From: an archaeon
GTDB taxonomy: Archaea > Undinarchaeota > Undinarchaeia > Undinarchaeales > JALTGF01
Direction: 5' to 3'
Assembly: GCA_027077325.1 (NCBI GenBank)
Contig: JALTGF010000019.1
Location: forward strand, 1-38,954
DNA: 38,954 nt
Every line of letters starts with the position of its first letter. The first letter of the stretch is position 1. Below the pieces are notes generated by a model. It made no database searches and was not told where the DNA came from. It worked only from the letters and a program-made list of their open reading frames with translations. A program made the position numbers and the translations under genes. Below are positions 38,201 through 38,954 of the stretch, piece after piece.

Positions 38201-38954
38201 TTCTATTTTGCTATAATTTGTAGAAATTAGGCCAATGCGGTCTCCACTGTTGATATTTACATGAGAGATTGTGATATTTTTGCAGTAAGCAGCCGTTATA
38301 TGTTCTGTTTTATTGCTAGCATTGACAACAACATCTGAAACATTGAAAAGATAGATAATAGGGAAGTTATTTACTCTATTTGAAGGAGCCACAGTAACAT
38401 TATAATCTTTGCTATTGCTTCCCAAAACCATAAAGTTTATGCCACTGTTATTGTAGATAGAGTTGTTCGTGAGGCTTACGTGATTCCCAGCCCACCCTAT
38501 TTCGATACCAAATCCATGATTTGAAAAAACAGAATTGTTTTCTATATTTGTTTTAGAGGCATAATCGTTAATGAAGATACCATTTACATTATTATATATC
38601 TTATTGTGGATGATATAGGACGGCTGCCCAAAATAGACATATATGCCATAGGATGAACCATTAGCAATAGTGTTGTTAATGACATTAGTGCTATATACTT
38701 TGTTGAGATCTATATTTTTATCACTACTCTGAGAAATAGTATTATTTACAATTGAGACACCAGATGTGTAATGATAAACATAAACGCCCTTCTTGTTTGA
38801 GTAAATTCTATTATTAGTTACATTGCCATAAGAAGAGTATTTCAAAGCCACCCCACTGCCACCATTTGATTCAAAAGTGTTATTTTTAATTGAAGCATAT
38901 CTGCCATAGTAGGCAGAGATACCACTGCCGCCGTTATGGTTTATAGTTGAGTTT
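35246..38954 (-). CDS. Giant surface protein: NosD-like beta-helix repeats with C-terminal TM anchor (5' end off window)
   Basis: At least 1,235 aa; the frame stays open to the right edge, so the GTG at 38851 is not a real start. Most of the visible N-terminal about 760 residues are short Asn-rich repeats of the type NNTISSNSxxGIYL, which form a right-handed parallel beta-helix (NosD/CASH type). A non-repeat, concanavalin-like segment follows (DFAVRGDFDVQVDFSNISIP ... GDFDNFYANN). A second short beta-helix has the NosD-like end GNYWSDYNGTDTNGDGIGD. Then come a Ser/Gly linker, an immunoglobulin-like domain (LTPGESLNYSVHLKG) and a final TM helix with basic tail (KRRVY). Very many Asn-x-Ser/Thr sequons suggest heavy N-glycosylation. 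Likely cell-surface or adhesin-like; ligand unknown. Confidence 0.9.
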   Translation of the reverse strand, partial: NSTINHNGGSGISAYYGRYASIKNNTFESNGGSGVALKYSSYGNVTNNRIYSNKKGVYVYHYTSGVSIVNNTISQSSDKNIDLNKVYSTNVINNTIANGSSYGIYVYFGQPSYIIHNKIYNNVNGIFINDYASKTNIENNSVFSNHGFGIEIGWAGNHVSLTNNSIYNNSGINFMVLGSNSKDYNVTVAPSNRVNNFPIIYLFNVSDVVVNASNKTEHITAAYCKNITISHVNINSGDRIGLISTNYSKIEYSNVLNSYQGIYLQGGVHDLTADNNNISSNHHEGIYTDGVYHLNLINNTISNNHKQGIGYGTLHNSYIFNNTFSGNSKGFWVNPSYNNVILNNTIISNSEEGIYLQGGSRYNLIANNTVEYNLYGIRFTYGNYNNVSGNVVANSRSKSGIVLKKSQHNNIVDNIVNSNHRSGIALWSQSSYNNISNNTLSSNNVSGISFDASAQNRVLNNTINSNLDYGVRLYRSSKNMFENNSFNNNGWYSIFINYQCSDCYKLTYYNQTINTTNRANGLPIYYLLNTSGVTFDGNSNPTKCIIAAYSNNLTLKNLNTSGGDPIQIFYSNNTVIDSVDSSNNSQGLNIINSKNVTISNSDFNLNTHHGIYLFNNTGNINITGSTISSNSQDGVFLINSQNTFLVGNTISSNALDGVYAYDSSNNTTIKNNYISSNSRNGVYLYYASNGNTLSENTEVNNTLAGIYLHTSNNNTISNETVLDNGYGILLYFSSNNTIINNNVTNNTYGIFVYNSSSNITDNFTNTSSKGDTLKWTPEYVQGFTGALSDINVTTPGKAHFAITDNILGSTGYALASDFAVRGDFDVQVDFSNISIPNVEDPEFGIEVVPNKLTEDHVTYITRDYCCHNQLYWAVINNYAKYKLKASSDTSGKFRITRSHIGEMYNYSCYYWDNSANRWHLVVNGTFNSSKASWVSSDQYVHLFIGSYSAHPTLSGDFDNFYANNTFYSSYNNTIYNNYIADNNQTNAYNPDAEGQNNWNVTKTPSTNILGGPYIAGNYWSDYNGTDTNGDGIGDVVPYTSEGHISVGGDYAPLVPYTLPKTSSSTSSGGGAAESARTGPTFYVTSPENTTNSTFLVEVQNLDSVTLKDVYLTVTGLPDNITYSVVPSAKSLTPGESLNYSVHLKGINTLSSGNYKLTIIGKDANNLVGASDTTILIIPSVVEKKQRVIPTPVVEPTKEQPTGVSFYTILLLFGIAVLIFVSVLYFQVYLVKRRVY

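Noticed and set aside
38849..38851. GTG as the start of the beta-helix protein
   Set aside because: The same frame continues without stop and with the same repeat type to the window edge, so the true start lies outside.
35246..38954. Dense short DNA repeats that might suggest a CRISPR or satellite array
   Set aside because: The repeats are degenerate, vary in spacing and keep one reading frame; they reflect beta-helix protein repeats.

Overview
The window is a gene-dense, AT-rich archaeal chromosome segment with no insertion sequences, CRISPR array, rRNA or phage genes. Archaeal ancestry is supported by tRNA introns flanked by bulge-helix-bulge (BHB) motifs, an ATP-dependent DNA ligase, a TrmB-family regulator, Elp3, archaeal-type AsnRS and IleRS, and TATA-like boxes about 25-35 bp upstream of many start codons (leaderless or near-leaderless mRNAs). 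Together with many small lineage-specific membrane and helical proteins, this resembles a DPANN-type genome (Micrarchaeota or Diapherotrites are possibilities). That placement is inference; no rRNA is present to settle it.

Layout. 1-5.4 kb: end of an unknown gene, tRNA-Glu(CTC), asnS, a membrane protein and an 889-aa protein that looks like tandem winged helices. 5.5-13.8 kb: ftsZ with a GC-rich terminator-like hairpin, a nucleotidyltransferase, DNA ligase, a TrmB-like regulator, SppA, Elp3 and small unknowns. 13.8-19.6 kb: YdjM-like hydrolase, an endonuclease V homologue, several helical or membrane proteins of unknown role, and a TauE/SafE transporter. 19.6-24.3 kb: tRNA-Leu(TAG), tRNA-Glu(TTC), an MFS transporter, tRNA-Ile(TAT), a 54-aa zinc ribbon and ileS. 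24.4-32.5 kb: an APC permease, then a citrate cluster of icd, acn, a small winged-helix regulator, aclA and aclB. 32.6-38.95 kb: a secreted protein, a pyrF-unknown-pyrE operon, and a very large surface beta-helix protein running off the right edge.

How genes work together. Aconitase, isocitrate dehydrogenase and both ATP-citrate lyase subunits join 2-oxoglutarate, citrate, oxaloacetate and acetyl-CoA. A candidate regulator lies between the two operons, and inverted repeats lie at both promoters. The ileS-zinc ribbon-tRNA-Ile-MFS genes are almost without gaps and probably co-transcribed.

The most unusual signals are in the tRNAs. Three of four carry an intron at the same non-canonical T-loop position (59/60), each with a BHB whose central helix pairs the exonic T-loop TTCA with an intronic TGAA. 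The fourth is an isoleucine tRNA with anticodon UAU, which is rare in Archaea, and carries a canonical 37/38 intron.
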